NCBI RefSeq assembly: GCF_026151205.1 | Contig: NC_087075.1 | Span: 9,541,303-9,605,302, forward strand | Length of the DNA: 64,000 bases | Reading direction: 5' to 3' | DNA from: Bolinopsis microptera | Taxonomy: Eukaryota; Ctenophora; Tentaculata; Lobata; Bolinopsidae | Shown here: positions 1 to 10,502 of the stretch, piece after piece | How positions within the stretch are numbered: the stretch's first letter is position 1 | Layout: each line of letters starts with the position of its first letter | Translations under genes and position numbers: made by a program | The notes under the pieces: model-generated | Told to the model about the DNA's origin: nothing | Seen by the model: only the letters and a program-made list of their open reading frames with translations | Database searches by the model: none

Positions 1-169
1 TTGACAACCATCGGGATTTGCACAGTTCTGCTCATAATACCATAAAAACAGCACACATACTGTACATCGGTTAGCAAATCAGCCAAATGGGATTAAAAAC
101 AGCTTGTACACAACTGAAAATAGTTTTGACTAACTGTAAAGTTTTTGAACACTAAAGAAAAATCTTGGA

Positions 170-290
170 CACTGCACTATATAGAAACTTGTCGAAAACT
201 ATAAAAACTTCTGGAACACTACAGAAACTTCTCGGACACTATATAGAAACTTCTCGAAAACTATAAAAACGTCTCGAACACTAAAATCTC
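170..290. repeat. Short AT-rich tandem repeat in intron
   Basis: About five degenerate units built on AAACTTCTCGAACACTATA lie in the intron left of exon 293-426. Unit length varies around 22-27 bp. Confidence 0.6.
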
Positions 291-292
291 AC

Positions 293-1701
293 CTCCGTCC
301 ATTCTTCAGCATCATTAGGTTTGTACTGTACAGTATAGGTTGTGTCCCGTCCAACAGCATCCCAAGTCAACTTAACGGTATCTTCTGCGGGAGTGGCTAC
401 CAGATTGGTTACACTCATCGGGGGCTCTGAGATGGGATTGTGATCAGGTTTATTGTCCAAAAATGAAGTACCCTATAATTGGACCTTATTTGGGCGAACA
501 TTACGTAGACGGAAAAAATAATGGGCGCAATATTTTCTTAGAACGTAATATGTGTAACCGAATGTTTTAAAACGGAGTTTAATTTAGGTGGAAATTCCAG
601 CACCCACATAATGTCCGACCAAAAAGTCTAATTAAGGTACATTGGGCTGGTTTGGCGAATTACCAAGAATATTCTCACGGCTTGAAAGACAGTGCAATCT
701 TTTCGCACCAAAAATATAATTATTTAGGTAGTTAATTTATTATCTACCTAAGATATCCACTTTCACCAGGTCAGATCTCTTGCCACGATACATCCAACAC
801 ATGAAGGTTCCTGAGTCTTCCTTAGTGACATTCTTGATAACAAGAACTAATGTTCCTTCTTCCTTGTTGACTTCATAATACACCCGCTGCTCTGGATCTG
901 TTGAAAATAAGAATCAGTTTAGGGGTTGGAACTTGGAGCAAAGGGAAAGTATTATTCAATTACACCCGCTGATCTGGATCTATTGAAAATAAGAATCAGT
1001 TTAGGGGTTGGAGCAAAGGGAAAGTATTATACAATTACACCTGCTGCTCTGGATCTTTTGAAAATAAGAATCAGGTTAGGGGTTGGAGCAAAGGGAAAGT
1101 ATTATACACCCGCTGCTCTGGATCTATTGAAAATAAGAATCAGGTTAGAGGTTGGAGCAAAGGGAAAGTATTATACTATTACACCCGCTGCTTTGGATCT
1201 ATTGAAAATAAGAATCAGTTTAGGGGTTGGAGCAAAGGGAAAGTATTATAAAATTACACCGCTGCTCTGGATCTATTGAAAATAAGAATCAGTTTAGGGG
1301 TTGGAGCAAAGGGAAAGTATTATACAATTACACCGCTGCTCTGGATCTATTAAAAATAAGAATCAGGTTAGGGGTTGGAGCAAAGGGAAAGTATTCTGCA
1401 TGTATTTAACTGATATTCAAAACTTGATTTTAAAATTCACAACGTGCGAACAATATTTACTGTTAAAAATCATCTAATGCAAATAGATCACCTTTCAGCG
1501 AGATGGTTTTATTCAAAATGATATCACTTTCTATATATATAAAGTTATCTCTTCGTTGCACAAATATTTCTGGTTCTCTATCTTCATGAAGCGCATGAAG
1601 TGGCCACGAGCAAGATATGACAACAGTTTGATGCCATATTATTGGTCCATTCTCCACAGATGGTTGGATTGAGATGTCAGGTTTGTCAGTGTCGCGGCTT
1701 T
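293..1701 (-). CDS. Exons 12-14: second Ig domain and first half of second FN3
   Basis: Exon 1492-1701 (IIWHQTVVISCSW) and exon 748-897 (KEDSGTFMCWMYRG) form the second Ig. Exon 293-426 (EPPMSVTNLVATP, KLTWDAVG) is the first half of a second FN3 and ends at a GTGAG donor in phase 0. The downstream half-exon is not found in 1-292; a possible CAG-AAC-TGT exon start near base 24 is too short to judge. Confidence 0.75.
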
Positions 1702-4700
1702 CTGGAAATTTATAAAAATCACCTCTATGTTGTAAAATGATTTCATATCAAAATTAGGGCTGCAGGTTTTTAATTCAAAAATCATAGAAACCCGTTTAAA
1801 TAATATTATCGAATAAAAATGCTAGGTTTGAATTGTAAGATATGTGTGATCGCAAAAGTTACCGCAGTCATTGTTAGACGTAGAGCCTTCGGCAGAGAAT
1901 TTGCCGTTGGGACAGCTTATACAAGAAGAGGCCCCATCAGCACTGTAAGTGTTCTCCCCACATTGCTTACATCCACTATCTGTCATGTAGTTTCCAGCCA
2001 AGCATGTAACTGGTAATATGTTTTGGGAGGTTTAAGTTTTTAAGATGATTTGTTCGCAGTCCCGCCCCTACTCTGCTTTTTCAAGCTGTACAACATCAAT
2101 GTATGAATGATCAAAAGTTTGATCACGGCCCACGGGTCTTAGTTTGTCGGTCAACTGCCATCTTGAAAACCAATTTCACAAAAAAATGAGGTGGGCCTAA
2201 AAATGGGGAGGTCCAGGTGTTTTGAATCGAGACAGTTGGATTTGGTTGGGTGATGCTGGATATTGGATAGTATAACATGACGTGTGCTTACTTGGTTTAC
2301 AGTCATCGAAAGATGAAGATCCTTTTGCTGAAACATGAGCAGGGGGGCAGCTTATACAAGAAGAAGCTCCATTACTACTGTAACTGTTCTCTCCACATTG
2401 CTTACATCCTGTCTTAGTCATGAAGTCTCCAGCCGAACAAGGAACTGAAAACATATTACACTTTAGTAAAAAGTATCCGACTCGAAAGAAAAATAGTCAA
2501 TCTAGATAATTTTCGCTCTGTATGACTATGATAAACATAATACAAAATGCAAATGTCCTTTTGGCACACTAAACACATACCATATTGACAATCTTCAACT
2601 GATGTTGATCCAGTAGGTGCTGCAGTACCATCAGGACAGCTTATACACGAAGAAGCTCCATCACTACTGTAACTGTTCTCTCCACATTGCTTACATCCTG
2701 TCTTAGTCATGAAGTCTCCAGCGGAGCATCGTGCTGTAACATTCATGATATTTTAGCATATTTGAGATAATTTGTTCGCAGCCCTGCCCTTCTTTTCTTT
2801 AGCAGGCAATACAGTATCACTAGTCAATATATGAATAGTGAAAATACAAATTTTAAAAAGTTGAAGTTAGAAGTTGATTCTACCCTAGATTTATTGTTAT
2901 TACCATGGTAACAATCAGCAACCGTTTTTGATCCAGCATCTGAAACTTGGCCATCAGGACAGCTTATACAAGAAGAAGCTCCATTACTACTGTAACTGTT
3001 CTCTCCACATTGCTTACATCCTGTCTTAGTCATGAAGTCTCCAGCCGAACAAGGAGCTGAAAACATATTACACTTTAGTAAAAAGTATCCGACTCGAAAG
3101 AAAAATAGTCAATCTAGATAATTTTCGCCCTGTATGACTATGATAAACATAATACAAAATGCAAATGTCCTTTTGGCACACTAAACACATACCATATTGA
3201 CAATCTTCAACTGATGTTGATCCAGTAGGTGCTGCTGTACCATCAGGACAGCTTATACAAGAAAAAGCTCCATCACTACTGTAACTGTTCTCTCCACATT
3301 GCTTACATCCTGTCTTAGTCATGAAGTCTCCAGCAGAGCATCGTGCTGTAACATTCATGGTATTTTAGCATATTTGAGATAATTTGTTCGCAGCCCTGCC
3401 CTTCTTTTCTTTAGCAGGCCATACAGTATCACTAGTCAATATATGAATAGTGAAAATACAAATTTTAAAAAGTTGAAGTTAGAAGTTGATTCTACCCTAG
3501 ATTTATTGTTATTACCATGGTAACAATCAGCAACCGTTTTTGATCCAGCATCTGAAACTTGGCCATCAGGACAGCTTATACAAGAAGAAGCTCCATCACT
3601 ACTGTAACTGTTCTCTCCACATTGCTTACATCCTGTCTTAGTCATGAAGTTTCCAGCCAAACAAGGAGCTGAAAACATGATAATTTGCAAATTCTTCAGT
3701 TAGGGATTGGATCAGGGCTAGGGTTGTTGTCAGAGTAGAGGCTAGGGTTATGGTTTTGAATAGTCCCTCAAGGTCACCCAGAGAACTTGTTCAAGTAAAT
3801 CAACTTTCAAAACCAAATAAATCTTTATGTACCTAGAGCTCTACTTATAACTGTACCATACCTTTAAAACCTCCAGTTTTGAAAACAATCTCAGCAGGTA
3901 GAACATTAGCCCTTATTCCAGCAGTGTTCGAGGCAGAGACCAAGGCTTTGTATTCAGTAGCGGGATCTAAATACTCTATTGTAACATTAGGATTCTCCAC
4001 CTCCACCTTGGAATAGACTTTCATTTGTATCCGTCATGATTCATTCGAATCGATGTCACGTGACCTTGTGTTACTACATAACGTCTTAATACTTTCAACA
4101 ATACTATATAACAAATAATTTGAGCTAGCAGAATGGTTTTCAAAGGGCATTAATGTAATGTACTATGAGCTGGTCCCAAGTCCAGGCGCCATTTTATTCT
4201 TTGTAATTTTCAATAACCCTGTCTAGTCATTGACTACTGATAACGGTCATCACTGATCACTGATCAGGTGTCCGAAAACATTTGAAACAATTTTTTTCTT
4301 TATCGCCCTATCAAAATGTCCAATTATTCATTGGATCCAGAACCTTACTCAGAAAAAAGATCTAAAATACTAAAATCTCACCATTTCCCATTGTTGAGCA
4401 TCAAGAAGTTGGTATTTTACAATGTAGGTGATTGCTCCTACCACCGCATCCCAAGATAGCTCCGCCTTATCATACCCGGGAGATGCTACAAAATTACTTA
4501 CTTCCTTAACAGGGGGCTCTGAGGTGATAGTGATGAAACTTAGCAAGAAAGTAATAAGGCTGTTATAAGGAGGGACTGTGAAGTTCATCAGTTGCTAAAT
4601 GAGGCACGAACTCGGTTGTAATGACGTATTATATGCAATAAAACTTTAAAGAACTACACTTAATTTGTGTTGGAACTTGCGCGGAGAAATGAAAACTATC

Positions 4701-5568
4701 GCTTAGTATAACTGTAGTACTGTTAATTCAGAATAACCTGGAATAATCTAGAATTACCTAGGATTTCAAGTGTTATCCCGTCAGATATTTTACCGCCATT
4801 CACCCGGCATTTGAATCTACGAGAGTCTTCTTTAGTAACGTTCTTTATAACAAGAAATGATGTTCCTGCTTCATTGTTACTCTCAAAGTACACCCTTTCT
4901 TTAGGATCTGTCGATAATAGAATTAAGGTAGAGAGGGGGAGAGGGGTTTATGGACTGCAATGAATAGTAGCAACCGCACAATCGTTTGATGCTTGATATG
5001 TCTGACAAAGTGACAAGCATTGAAATTTTCAATGATTTCCAATCATAATATAATTATAAAAGTTTTCGATTCAGATAGCACAGAAAAGTTACCTTCAAGA
5101 TTTATCATGTCTCCGTAGATGGGATCCGCAAATATTGAAACCTCTCTATCATTATTTAACTGCTGTACAAATATGTCTCCCTCAGCCTTTCCTTTTCTAC
5201 GAAGTTTATCCAAAGGTGTCCACGCGCATGAAATGGTGACTGCTTGATGCCATATTATCGGCCATTTGTTCATAGGGGGCTCGACTGAGATGTGAGTTCC
5301 TGAAAAAGTTTTACTGAAGTCTTAGAAGAGTATTCACACTGTCAACATGATACAATGAATTATTTGAGTTTTATTGTACTGTACTTACCTTATTGAACTT
5401 TATTTCAACAGACATTTATTTGACGATGGAGGCCTCAGCGTTCATTTTAATGTTCGTTCAAATAAAGTGTTTTTTCTTACCATCTATATCTTCATTTTGA
5501 GCTATAGTGCACGGCAGTAATGCAAAAAATGAAACGTAGATCTGTAACATTTTTCGGTCGAAAGACAT
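293..5568 (-). CDS. Secreted or surface Ig-FN3-GCC2_GCC3(x6)-Ig-FN3 protein, 3' part outside window
   Basis: Spliced minus-strand gene, 14 exons visible: 5481-5568, 5093-5299, 4758-4907, 4382-4518, 3862-4006, 3516-3668, 3193-3345, 2904-3056, 2581-2733, 2292-2444, 1863-2009, 1492-1701, 748-897, 293-426. They total 2133 nt (711 codons) with agreeing phases. Exon 1 encodes a signal peptide (MLQIYVSFFALLPC). Then follow an Ig domain over two exons, FN3 over two exons, six one-exon cysteine modules with the GCC2_GCC3 pattern (CKQCGENSY...SCISCP), a second Ig and half an FN3. The two Ig-FN3 blocks resemble each other, so an internal duplication is likely. The second half of the last FN3 is not found before the left edge. 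Such domains act in adhesion or receptor ectodomains; the ligand is unknown and no membrane segment is seen. Domain calls are by eye; exon ends could shift by a few bases. Confidence 0.82.
905..1396. repeat. About 65-70-bp minisatellite in intron between the Ig2 half-exons
   Basis: Seven or so units share GGGGTTGGAGCAAAGGGAAA and end with a copy of TGCTCTGGATCT, which is the 5' border of the neighbouring exon (898-888, CTGCTCTGGATCTG). The array therefore seems to have grown from the exon-intron border. Short open frames through it are repeat artefacts. Confidence 0.85.
1863..3668 (-). CDS. Exons 6-11: six GCC2_GCC3 (ephrin-receptor-like) modules
   Basis: Six phase 1-1 exons each encode one cysteine-rich module of about 50 residues with the core GDFMTKTGCKQCGENSYSS and SCISCP. 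Five are exactly 153 nt; the last (1863-2009) is 147 nt and the most diverged (AGNYMTDSGCKQC). Symmetrical 1-1 phase lets modules be added or lost without frame damage. Known GCC2_GCC3 modules sit in ectodomains of ephrin receptors and other extracellular proteins. Confidence 0.85.
2445..3668. repeat. 612-bp tandem duplication carrying a pair of GCC2_GCC3 exons
   Basis: Bases from about 2445-3056 recur at 3057-3668 with only scattered differences in exons and introns alike. Each unit holds one exon ending in a TAC-CATG donor and one ending in a CAATATG donor. Near identity in the introns points to a recent unequal exchange. Confidence 0.9.
3862..4518 (-). CDS. Exons 4-5: first fibronectin type III domain
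   Basis: Exon 4382-4518 gives EPPVKEVSNFVAS...AELSWDAV, the A-B strands with the conserved Trp. Exon 3862-4006 gives the C-G part with YLDPATEYKALVSASNTAG, including the conserved Tyr and the ASN-x-AG loop. The second exon appears to use a CAAG acceptor just before GTGGAG (4006); a nearby AG at about 4018 would break the frame. Confidence 0.75.
4758..5299 (-). CDS. Exons 2-3: first Ig-like domain
   Basis: Exon 5093-5299 carries the first half (IWHQAVTISCAW, with the B-strand Cys and Trp). Exon 4758-4907 carries the second half (ITN-type strand then EDSRRFKCRVNG, the F-strand Asp and Cys). Both exons are phase 1-1. The split inside the Ig domain repeats exactly in the second Ig block (1492-1701 and 748-897). 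Confidence 0.8.
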
Positions 5569-5969
5569 CTATCAAGTTTTAAAAGTAGCTCTCCATTAAT
5601 TCTTGGAAAGGACACATCCTAATGTAATGGGCAAAACATTTGATCAATCAATGTTATAAATTAAGCTTTCGGATGAATTAAAATCACAATGTTTATTTTA
5701 GTAGATCTAGGAAAGAAGGCTCATACAAATCAATGATGAATGAATACGTAGCAAAATTCGATTGCGGGGAATCAAATCCAAGCAACCCTTAACATCAACG
5801 GGAATAATCAGCAAATACTTTTCGGACATTAATCGGACGCTAGAAAAGGCCCTACCATTCATTTTAATGACCGTTCAAATTTTGGAGGACCTCCTAAGTA
5901 GATGGCCTTTTGAGCGTTCATTTTAATGTCCGGTTAAAAGTATGTCCGGTCAAATAACGTCCGATAAGG
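5388..5969. mobile_element. MITE termini (TA-flanked CCTTATYGRAC family) around exon 1
   Basis: The left end (CCTTATTGAACTTTATTTCA, 5388) and right end (ACGTCCGATAAGG, 5969) are opposed, each next to TA. Both match the intact element at 62927-63851, including the internal AGCGTTCATTTTAATGT motif at about 5437. If one element, it spans 582 bp and contains exon 1. Internal terminus-like sequence at 5816-5880 suggests that a separate shorter element is also possible. Confidence 0.55.
5481..5568 (-). CDS. Exon 1 of the Ig-FN3-GCC gene: signal peptide
   Basis: ATG at 5568 opens MSFDRK, then a second Met starts a typical hydrophobic signal (MLQIYVSFFALLPCTIAQ). The exon ends in phase 1 at a GTAAG donor, which joins exon 2 at 5299 to give DIDG-THISVEPP. 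The second Met may be the real start, since the signal core directly follows it. The exon lies between two opposed termini of a MITE family (5388 and 5969). Confidence 0.75.
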
Positions 5970-5971
5970 TA

Positions 5972-7540
5972 TATGAAAACAAACAGACATGCAACATTTG
6001 CATTTTACATTTGTGGCATACCATATACTTATAGTAATGAGTCTAATGACCTGAAATAAAAGACGTCGTGCACAACTCTCAGCGTTAAAGAAACCATTTA
6101 TTAAAGATCAGTTTATCGATTTTCGGAATGGGCGCCTTAACTCGATAGTTGCTGTTTATATCAAAAAAATATTGCCACTATAGGTATAATAGACGGGGCA
6201 AAATTTGCATCAAAATGTGCTTTTGTACATAAATTTTTGTACGGCGCACGGAGCACGCGATAACAACAAAGAAATGACAAAAGACACAAAATGCAAAAGA
6301 ATCGGTAAATTGCTAATTGTTACGTGCGAGTCGAGATCCGCGCGCGCAATATATTTCAGACTTTGTAATAAGCACGTGGGCACATCGGTGTCGCAAACGA
6401 GTGCATGTGAAATGGAGGAGATACGACAAAATTCTCGAAAGGATTGTTGTCAGTTTCGACGAAAATTTTACAGAGCTACAGAAACGGTATACTAATTACT
6501 ATTTTATGAATCACATGGCGATATAATGTGCATGGCGATGTCAAGTCTCTGACGTATGACGATATAATTATACAGCAGGGTGTCATAATTAATAATTATT
6601 GGCGCGTAGACAATTTTGCGTAAAATTTTGGCTTACCCAAGCTTTTAGAAACGATCATTACTTGACTTCTGAGGATCAGTTTCCTATGGAGTCTTGATCA
6701 TTCGAGAGATAGTCCTTCATACTACAGTTCAGTCTGAAAATGAAGTCCGAAAGAAGTTAAATTTCGTCGATAATCACGAGAAAAATGTGGATTATTGGAC
6801 TTGAAGCCTTCGGCTGCTTCCCCTGAATTCCGGGATGAGTCCGCCCGAGTATATTCTATTGCGTCAGTAAGAGGAGAAAGAGAGCTTTTATAAAATCTAT
6901 AGTTTTCTATATGTTTCGCTATCGCTTGAAGAGCTGTGCACTATTTAATATAAAGAATAATTTCAGAAAAAATTCACCAAAAAAATTACACATAAATCCC
7001 TTAATCCTTGGATCGAGTTCGTAAATCTAACCAAGTATGGAATCGACCCTTTAAATAACGGCCTAAATTATGGGTTTTGAGGTACATCAACACAAAATTC
7101 TAAAATTAAGAAAAAGTTCAGACGATTGTCTACAGATCAGTACATGAGTGTGCAGATCCAGCAAAGTCAAGTTTAAAATTTCCGGGCGATCCCTTACCTT
7201 TTTTTATAAGGTAGCATAGCTACATTTTATTTCTGAGAACTAGGCCTAGCTCTGCCTGAAATTGACTGTAAACTTGTTTCAAAACAAGAGTTAAAAGATT
7301 ACATAATAAATTACTTTGTTCAGGTTGTTTGGGCTTAAGATTAAGAACATGAACCCAAGCTGCAGGCAGAAAAATCATTACTCAAGGAGGGCGAATCCAG
7401 GATCCAATTGCTGATGACGCTGATAATTTGGGAGGCGATCCTATATTCTTAGTTGGTGAAGACCTGGCTTTTAATTGGGCATATGGTATTGGTAATATAA
7501 ATAGCGGCTGCACAAGATCGCTAGGGCATTTAGCGTACAA
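5972..7540. other. Intergenic or upstream region, no gene seen
   Basis: AT-rich sequence between genes 1 and 2. Open frames at 6205-6526 overlap in two frames and show no domain. A fragment of the CCTTATCGGAC MITE family (TGTCCGTTCAAATAAA) follows at 7550-7566. Confidence 0.5.
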
Positions 7541-7619
7541 CTACAATTGATGTCCGTTCAAATAAACTCCGAAAAGGTTGAGATGCCAAGGGACTATATA
7601 TTGCAGGTAGTTAGGGGTG

Positions 7620-7863
7620 CTACTTCAGCTAGTGAGTTATGTCCAATTTAAGGTTAAGACTGGATCTGCAGGAGTCATTTTAGGGCCTCTAAAATAATTT
7701 CCACCGTTATTTTGTCGAGCTGAACATCCTGCACCCTTGGAACATCCTTGATTTGCTTGAATATCAAAAATGGCGAGCTTGAGGTCAGTCTTACAGTTAC
7801 AGGTTCTAATCCGATGTATCAGAGTTACTAATACTTCAGCTAGTGAGTTATTATATATATATA

Positions 7864-7894
<31 letters not shown>

Positions 7895-8385
7895 CTAATT
7901 TAAGCTTTTAAGGTTAAGACTGGATCTGGACGAGTCATTTTAGGGCCTCAACAAATTTCCACCGGTATTTTTGAGCTGAACATCTCGCACCCTTGAAACA
8001 TCCTCGATTTACTTTGTGCTCGTATCTTAAAAATGGCAAGCTGGAGGCCGCAGTCTTACCTAGGTTCTAATTCGACGTGTCAGAGCTAGTTCAGGCTCAG
8101 CTAGTGAGTTATGTCCAATTTAAGGTTAAAGTTAAACCTTTATTTGTCACGCTGAACATCCTGCACCTTAAAGTTAAACATCCTCGATCCATGGTTGAAT
8201 CTCAAAAATGGCGTGCTGGAGGCCAGTCTTTCACTAGGTTCTATTCCGATGTATCAGAGGCCAGAGCTACTTCAGCCTTTGGGTTATGTCCAATTTAAGG
8301 ACTGGATCTGGAGGAGACATTTTAAGGGCCTAATCCGACGTATCCAGTATCATGCAGAGGCCCAGCTTAATTCTATATTAAATTT
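7620..8385. repeat. Four degenerate tandem copies of an approximately 200-bp unit
   Basis: Copies start near 7622, 7832, 8093 and 8270, each with CAGCTAGTGAGTTATGTCCA or a variant, then AAGGTTAAGACTGGATCTG and AATGGCRWGCTGGAGG. Copy 2 has an (AT)n run at 7853-7893. Copies shrink and diverge to the right. Function unknown. Confidence 0.75.
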
Positions 8386-8874
8386 GAAGATCTATTTGAC
8401 AAATAAGAAAGGTGGTAAATAGTGGCTCAAAGACAACAAATATTTTGTAAGCTCGTTGTGCCGGCAAACCGATTTCTTCGGACGGATCTGTCTGTACTAT
8501 GTATTGAATTTAGATTTCCAAATAATAATAAGAAATTTAAATGAACCGTAAAATTTGGATGATATATTTTTCATTTGAAATAACAAAACTGTAAAATAAC
8601 CCGTCCCCGGCTTTTGTTCTCATCTACATTCTTTCTCTCAATTTAATAACCTATTTATTAATGATACTATATAGTATATACAAAGATTCCCATACTGTAC
8701 ATACCCCAGATAGGTCCTCATATATTTTAAAATTAGTCACTTTGATAAACTTTTCACCGGCTACTAGTCATTGCAACATCTAAAAGTTTATGCAAACTTT
8801 CGACTAGTAGTTGCCGTAGTTGGACCGATATATGAGGACGCGTATTCGGGTACAGTTGATTAACCAGTGGCGTA

Positions 8875-8982
8875 ACTGTGATGGAATATTTAATATTACC
8901 TGAAAAGTGGGGTTCTATCTTCCATTAAAAATACGAGGTCGATTTCTGTAGCCGAGATAGCCAAGCTTATGTGACGCCACTG
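8875..8982. mobile_element. hAT-like MITE, 108 bp
   Basis: Termini CAGTGGCGTAAC and rc CAGTGGCGTCAC are inverted. The 8-bp flanks TGATTAAC (8867-8874) and TGTTCAAC (8983-8990) match at six of eight bases. CAG-start termini with 8-bp duplications are typical of hAT elements. Confidence 0.6.
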
Positions 8983-9316
8983 TGTTCAACCATACGGTAT
9001 GTACATAATATATAAAATCCTTAAATGCTCCTATCAATCTATTCAGTTGCGAATTCGTGAAAACAAATTAAATTACAAATAAATAATGTAAATTTACCTA
9101 GATAAGCGATGGCCGATAATATGCTTAAAGTATGAAACTATTTGCACAAAGCATGGGAGCCTTGGTAGTCTTTATACGGTCAATGATCATATATAACAAA
9201 ACGTACAGCAAAATGTAAAACTTAACTGCATACAACCACAATTTTCAACCGGCTCTTGCCTCTTCACGATTATTTGAAAAATGTAATAGTTTTCCAAATA
9301 CATTAATTTTATATAG

Positions 9317-9322
9317 TTTATT
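9317..9322 (-). promoter_or_regulatory. Candidate polyadenylation signal AATAAA of gene 2
   Basis: Minus-strand AATAAA lies about 66 nt past the stop codon at 9388-9390, in an AT-rich 3' flank. Confidence 0.5.
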
Positions 9323-9387
9323 TTTAATTCCTTTCTTCACATCATCAAATGTAAATTCATCGCCCCCATTTAATGTAAATAAAAAGT

Positions 9388-10502
9388 TTAAAAACCTTTA
9401 AAAACGTTAAAATTGTTGCTTTCCATTAACTGATGTTGAGTTTTATTACTTTTTAGCGTTTTAGATTTTGGCTGGTAATCTTCGTCTGCATTTGCAGGAA
9501 TGGCGATGATAAGGTAATATTGGTGGTCTTTAAGGAGGTTTACACTACTTTGTAATGTTCGGTTAATGTCCCCTCTTTTTGTGCTGATAATACCATCGTC
9601 TTCCTGTAATTGGTTATCATTTTAGTCGGGGATATGGAATAATCTAAGGGCAAATATATTTAAGATTTGTAAATAAACTCAAAACTACGACAGTCAATGA
9701 CGGCCGCGGGTCAAGTAAAATTAATTGCTCAAGGTATGTAGCATTTATACAATAGTATAACTCACGGTTGTAGCTGATTCCCTCAGATTTGAATACGTCT
9801 TTGTGGTATGATTTTTCTGAAACAGCAAACAAATTATGAACTTGAACCCTTAAGCTATGTACTCATTAATTTAGGATAGGGCACATCTTGATTGATTGGA
9901 GCCGCCGCACCTCTACCAGAAACCAAAAATGTTAAATTCGGGACTTGTCATCACTAGATACAAAAGTGCATGCAGTCGTTATTGTTTGAGATATGGACTA
10001 CAACTTACCGCAGTGATCACCGACTTTAGCAAAGTCAATGTCCACCCCAGCCTGTCGACAGTCTTCAGCATACGAGTAGAGTATGTTGCAGAAGCAGTAG
10101 TTGTGGCCATTCTTCATGTCACATCCGCACGTGTCTTGTATAGCTTGCTCCAGGTAGAGGTCAACGGGGATTATTGTAGTGCAGGGTGCTATTTCATCAC
10201 TGAAAGACGATTTGTTAAGATTGGAAAAGAGTTGATTATATAATTTGTTCCGTGTATTTTTCTGAAGTTACAAATTATTTGTTACGATTGAAAATTAGTG
10301 TATTGTATAATTCTTTAAAAACATAATTTGGGACTGTAAATTTTTGACCGAGCAGCGTAATAAAGACAGGACTCTTATAGTAAGGATTGATATCAGCGAA
10401 CTTACTTTTCCATGAACGCTTGTCTGACTTGAGAGGGTATTTCGGGATCCGAACATACTGGTGCTCCAAACTCGGGTTTGCACAGTTCTTCACTTCCAAG
10501 AG
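9388..10502 (-). CDS. Exons 13-16 of gene 2: C8-like Cys-rich segment and tail
   Basis: 10406-10502 (ELCKPEFGAPVCSD), 10009-10199 (DTCGCDMKNGHNYCFCNILY, then YAEDCRQAGVD) match the cysteine spacing of C8 segments after VWD domains. 9766-9816 and 9388-9485 code for a polar, lysine-rich tail ending NVFKGF then TAA. Confidence 0.75.

Noticed and set aside
1-24. Possible further exon of gene 1 (QNCANPDGC)
   Set aside because: Too short at the window edge to test, and it does not look like the expected FN3 half.
926-1409. 117-aa and 60-aa open frames
   Set aside because: They run through the intronic minisatellite and consist of its repeated translation.
6205-6526. Two overlapping plus-strand frames
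   Set aside because: No domain and no partner exons; coding cannot be supported.
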